From NCBI GenBank assembly GCA_029688955.1, contig JARUKZ010000027.1, positions 1 through 58,840 on the forward strand: 58,840 bases of DNA. The letters run 5' to 3'. Position numbers and translations under genes: made by a program. The notes under the pieces were generated by a model. It searched no databases. It was not told where the DNA came from and saw nothing but the letters and a program-made list of their open reading frames with translations. The first letter of the stretch is position 1. Each line of letters begins with the position of its first letter. This document shows, piece after piece, positions 55,700 through 58,840 of this stretch. This DNA comes from Chitinispirillales bacterium ANBcel5. GTDB lineage: Bacteria; Fibrobacterota; Chitinivibrionia; Chitinivibrionales; Chitinispirillaceae.

Positions 55700-57204
55700 T
55701 TATTCTCCAAAATTATTAAATCTTCTTTTGAAACGGCATTTTTTTGGTTTAAACCATAGCGTTTATAGGTTTGTAAAGGTATCTGCTCATTTAATTTCCA
55801 ATTATTAGCTTCAGCTAAAATTCTTAGCAAGTCGGGTGTATTAATATCAAACCGATTCCCACCTATAGTTGTGTGGTTATGCCCAACAACAAGAGAATAT
55901 TTTGCTTTAGATTTCAACATTCGTGAAACATTTTTAAACATTTTTTGCATTTGAGCAAAATAGCGGTACAGATTTACCGGAACAGCTTGTCTTCTAAATC
56001 CATCATTTGAATTTAGACACTCTCTTAACGATAAACAAAAACTGAAGATTTCATCAGGTAAATTGTATATATTGGTTTCTAATTCCGCCTTCCAGATATT
56101 TTTTTGAGCTCCAGAGAAATCGCGGGTTCCAATAAGATTTGTTTCAAATTTATTTATATTATCTGCCTCTATTAAGTCAAGCCAAACAAGACTTAACCGT
56201 TGAGTGTCTATATATGGTAAAGCTGTAGCATATGGAGGACTTGTTATTGCTGCATCAAAATCAAACAACTTGAATTTATCAATACTATTTTCATCAAGGT
56301 TAGTGATATCTAAGTTGATTGCATTTGACAACCTACTCTTGGGGATTGGAAATACTTTTTGCAATCTCTCCAGCTGCATTAAGAAATTTGAACATTTCTT
56401 AAAGAACTGATAAGAAATGTTTGTTTCTGGGAAAGGGCTTTTTCTTCTTCGGATACGCAAATCAAGTGGCTCTTGAAGGGAATATTCTCTTAAGAGGTTG
56501 CTCAATATTGTAAGAAAAATGGGATTGTGTTCATTTGAATAAGTAAATACTACATTTCTTAGTAGTTCAATTGAATACAATGTGTCTTCTGGAAACCACT
56601 TTCTCAAATAAATGATTCGCTTGGTATTAGGTAATGAAACCTTGCTGTTTTTTTCAGAGGTATATTTTTTTTTAATACTTGATAATTCTTGTGACAATTG
56701 CTCAGGAGAAGATTTTAAGGCAAGGATTTTTGCGTTTGATATGTAAATTGCTAAAGGATTTATATCTATACCAGTTGATTTGGGGCCATTATGAATCGAT
56801 TCAGCTAAAGTTGTTCCTGAGCCGCAGAAAGGGTCTAATATTTTTTCCTTTGGAGAAATCCCTAAGTAATTTAAAAGAAATCGTATTATTTGGGGATTAA
56901 ACTTTCCTTTATATTCATGAATTCCATGAACCGAATATCGGGTAGATTGTTTTGAATTACCATTTTGAATAGAACAATATGATTCCAATATATGCTGATC
57001 TGTTTCGTATCTGTTTTTATTATCTTCGATAACTGAAAAGTATGTAAGTTTTCTTAGCTTGTTTCTACTACCTACTACTTCAACGTATAAACTATTGTTT
57101 TTAATATCTGTATTATTAGTGATTTTCTGTATTTCCCTATGTGCAAATTCTATTTCATATTCGAATAGTTTGTAGTCGGGCCAAAACAATCGATATTTTT
57201 CCAT
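55696..57204 (-). CDS. DNA methyltransferase 1 of the BfiI-like system (SPPY type)
   Basis: A 502-residue amino-methyltransferase. The SAM-binding DPFCGSGTT is at 124-132 and the catalytic TSPPY at 321-325, i.e. motif I precedes motif IV. SPPY favours N4-cytosine methylation, though N6-adenine is possible. A shared pre-motif (H-x-I-H-x-Y-x-G-K-F-x-P) is also seen in the second enzyme. Two enzymes are expected for an asymmetric recognition site, one per strand. It lies 14 bases after methyltransferase 2. Confidence 0.88.
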   Translation of the reverse strand: MEKYRLFWPDYKLFEYEIEFAHREIQKITNNTDIKNNSLYVEVVGSRNKLRKLTYFSVIEDNKNRYETDQHILESYCSIQNGNSKQSTRYSVHGIHEYKGKFNPQIIRFLLNYLGISPKEKILDPFCGSGTTLAESIHNGPKSTGIDINPLAIYISNAKILALKSSPEQLSQELSSIKKKYTSEKNSKVSLPNTKRIIYLRKWFPEDTLYSIELLRNVVFTYSNEHNPIFLTILSNLLREYSLQEPLDLRIRRRKSPFPETNISYQFFKKCSNFLMQLERLQKVFPIPKSRLSNAINLDITNLDENSIDKFKLFDFDAAITSPPYATALPYIDTQRLSLVWLDLIEADNINKFETNLIGTRDFSGAQKNIWKAELETNIYNLPDEIFSFCLSLRECLNSNDGFRRQAVPVNLYRYFAQMQKMFKNVSRMLKSKAKYSLVVGHNHTTIGGNRFDINTPDLLRILAEANNWKLNEQIPLQTYKRYGLNQKNAVSKEDLIILENK

Positions 57205-57218
57205 TTAGAACACCAGTT

Positions 57219-58346
57219 TTATTGAAAAATTAATAAAGATTCTTTTTTAATTTTTGCATGCGAAAGGTTAAATGACTTGCGTGATGGTGCTATTTTTCTC
57301 TCAGTAGAATAAACGAGATTGAAACCATTATCATTTGCCGCAGCATTAATAAGTTTTGCGTTATTTATAATTTCTCCATGTATTTTAGATCGACCAATAA
57401 CAAAACAAATATAGCCACCATCAATTAACACTGTCCTTATAAGATTAAATGTCTGACTCATATTTTTCTTAAAATCATTGGGTGTTGGAGAATCTTTCTT
57501 AAAATAATGTGCACGAGCACCAATCTCTTTTTCTTTAACAAAAAGAGGGTCAAACTCTAACCACCACATACGATATTTATGATATAACCAATATTCATAT
57601 GCATTCGGATAAGGTGGTGAGGTGATAACAGCTCCTACTTTTAATGAAATATCTGAGCTGCGAACTTCAAGTATATTTTTATTTATTATCTTTGAGGGAG
57701 GAAGGCATTCTATTTCAGTAGTTAATGTGTTCTCCAGCTTAATTGCTGAATTTATAAACAAGTCAAATAAAGCTTCCGGTGTTACATCTTTTTTAATTGC
57801 TGCATATCTTGTATCGCTCTCCTGATTTGATACACGCACAATAATAGCTGAGAGTGTAAGTCTAAGAGCATCATAAAATTCGGTTTCTTTGTAAGTGGCA
57901 ATTGTTTCCCTTAATGCAGCCAGGGCTTTTTGGATATCATTTTGAAACCAATGGTTTAAGCTTGGTATTTCAGGGATCATGGGATTTTTCAACTCTCTCG
58001 CATTTAAAACACAATTTTGAGCAATTTCTACTAATCCTCGAGGTAAATAATTCGTTTTTACTTTGCTAATTAAGCAGGCTATTGGATTTAGATCAATACC
58101 AACAGATGTATACCCAAGTCTTTGAGCCTCTATTAATGTTGTTCCTGAGCCACAAAATGGGTCAAGGATGGAATATTTCTTATCAACGCATAATGTTTGA
58201 ATGATATTTTTTGGAATTTCAGGTATAAATTTCGCGGGATATGGATGCATATTATGAATGCTATTGTGCATCACAGAATTTGGGAAATTCCAATCTATCT
58301 TATTTAATTCTGACATCATGGGTGTTTCTGTGATAATATTCATCAT
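57219..58346 (-). CDS. DNA methyltransferase 2 of the BfiI-like system (SPPY type)
   Basis: A 375-residue amino-methyltransferase with DPFCGSGTT at 62-70 and TSPPY at 242-246, the same motif order as methyltransferase 1 but with a shorter N-terminus. It is probably specific for the other strand of the site. It overlaps the controller gene by four bases and is the first modification gene in the operon, so methylation can come before the nuclease. Confidence 0.88.
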   Translation of the reverse strand: MMNIITETPMMSELNKIDWNFPNSVMHNSIHNMHPYPAKFIPEIPKNIIQTLCVDKKYSILDPFCGSGTTLIEAQRLGYTSVGIDLNPIACLISKVKTNYLPRGLVEIAQNCVLNARELKNPMIPEIPSLNHWFQNDIQKALAALRETIATYKETEFYDALRLTLSAIIVRVSNQESDTRYAAIKKDVTPEALFDLFINSAIKLENTLTTEIECLPPSKIINKNILEVRSSDISLKVGAVITSPPYPNAYEYWLYHKYRMWWLEFDPLFVKEKEIGARAHYFKKDSPTPNDFKKNMSQTFNLIRTVLIDGGYICFVIGRSKIHGEIINNAKLINAAANDNGFNLVYSTERKIAPSRKSFNLSHAKIKKESLLIFQ

Positions 58347-58645
58347 TTCTCACTTATGTATTGTGTTAAGGTCTCTTCTGCTACTTTTAGTACTTCCAAA
58401 GCATTTTTTTCCTCTAAAAGACTATAAGCTATTTGAGAGCCCAAATATTTTATTTTCAACGTCTTCTCATTAATTTTTAAAACTTTTGCTAGTCTAGGGA
58501 GTAATTTTTCTTTTAATTTTCTCTGGCCATTTTCAATTTTACATAATGTACTTTGGTCAATATCTAAGTCTGCTGCTAATTTCCTTAAAGGCAGGCCATT
58601 AGATATTCTAATTTGCTTTATATATGTTCCAAAGTTATCTGACAT
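58343..58645 (-). CDS. XRE-type controller protein
   Basis: A 100-residue helix-turn-helix protein (domain about 8-65, LRKLAADLDIDQSTLCKIENG) heading the restriction-modification operon, as controller (C) proteins do. The ATG at 58645 is chosen because GGAAGG lies five bases upstream; a GTG two codons earlier is in frame but overlaps the ribosome site. It would time endonuclease expression after entry into a new cell. Confidence 0.82.
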   Translation of the reverse strand: MSDNFGTYIKQIRISNGLPLRKLAADLDIDQSTLCKIENGQRKLKEKLLPRLAKVLKINEKTLKIKYLGSQIAYSLLEEKNALEVLKVAEETLTQYISEK

Positions 58646-58674
58646 TGACACCTTCCGCCTTGGCAGTTTTTGTC

Positions 58675-58703
58675 AAAATACATATTACAAGCTTTTAGTA
58701 CAA
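58675..58703 (-). promoter_or_regulatory. Candidate promoter of the restriction-modification operon
   Basis: On the minus strand a TTGTAC box (58703-58698) and a TATTTT box (58680-58675) are 17 bases apart, just upstream of the controller gene. An A9 then C10 homopolymer (58706-58724) touches the upstream side of the -35 box. Confidence 0.4.
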
Positions 58704-58777
58704 TATTTTTTTTTGGGGGGGGGGATTTTCCTTTTCTTTCTTAGCCGCTGCCTACAATTAATTGAGGTTAACAAATT

Positions 58778-58840
58778 GCAAACAACGTTCCCAGGCATGC
58801 AGAAGTTGCCGTCTTCGGCAATTTGGGGCGTCTTCGCCCT
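58778..58840. other. attC-like site 4, cut by the window end
   Basis: GCAAACAAC at 58778-58786 complements GTTGTTTGC at 54527. It is followed by two small hairpins (TTGCCG-TCTT-CGGCAA and GGGCG-TCTT-CGCCC). The right core is outside the window. Confidence 0.6.

Larger units (their letters stand above)
54528..58840. mobile_element. Integron-like cassette C (restriction-modification), right end outside
   Basis: Begins TTGTTTGCTGTTTGTTAACC. The DNA at 58766-58786 (GGTTAACAAATTGCAAACAA then C) is its reverse complement with about two mismatches in 21. The unit is over 4.2 kb and holds a whole four-gene restriction-modification operon, unusually large for a cassette. Its closing site runs off the window. 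Confidence 0.65.

Overview
The window looks like a chromosomal segment of a Gram-negative, moderately AT-rich bacterium. Secreted proteins carry signal peptides, lipoboxes and, in one case, a FlgD-like C-terminal Ig domain. There are FecR/beta-barrel and TolC-type envelope proteins, a GH5 cellulase with a carbohydrate-binding module, PilZ, and ECF sigma/anti-sigma signalling. This mix suggests a polysaccharide-degrading lineage such as Fibrobacterota (Chitinivibrionia-like). That assignment is inference; there is no rRNA or other decisive marker.

Positions 1-38.2 kb are mostly ordinary chromosome. In order: a degenerate receiver protein; a GH106-like glycosidase overlapping a fused PabB-PabC; a small lipoprotein; an acyl-AMP ligase; a receiver-histidine kinase; an NmrA-like protein; a DUF362 protein; a FecR-domain/beta-barrel protein with a strong terminator; a transpeptidase with an apparent frameshift at its 5' end; a membrane PAS kinase; pyruvate kinase; a 1104-residue secreted protein; PilZ; a thioredoxin/rhodanese fusion; small membrane and hypothetical proteins; an ECF sigma/anti-sigma pair; a TetR-TolC-MFP-RND efflux operon followed by a polymer-forming membrane protein; a NifU-like Fe-S protein; and the GH5 cellulase.

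Positions 38.3-44.3 kb are accessory and repeat-rich: six complete 41-bp palindromic tandem repeats plus a partial copy, several families of GC-rich dispersed repeats in both orientations, two orphan secreted/outer-membrane proteins, and a HEPN/MNT toxin-antitoxin pair still translationally coupled to the last ~50 codons of a destroyed hsdM gene.

Positions 44.3-51.9 kb hold a type I restriction subunit hsdR with a YgjP-like metallopeptidase and an AlbA_2-type regulator whose N-terminus is missing. The regulator abuts a two-gene IS91-type element (tyrosine recombinase plus HUH transposase). No intact hsdM or hsdS is present.

Positions 51.9-58.8 kb read as an integron-like cassette array without an integron integrase in view (a CALIN). 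Successive units start with a TT-core whose reverse complement begins the attC-like site closing the same unit. Cargo is a GNAT acetyltransferase, an HNH protein, and a complete four-gene BfiI/NgoFVII-like restriction-modification system (controller, two SPPY methyltransferases, phospholipase-D-type endonuclease). A G10/T9 homopolymer lies just upstream of the promoter of that operon. All cargo genes lie on the minus strand, apparently opposite to the orientation deduced for the attC sites. This defence-rich array is the most interesting part of the window.
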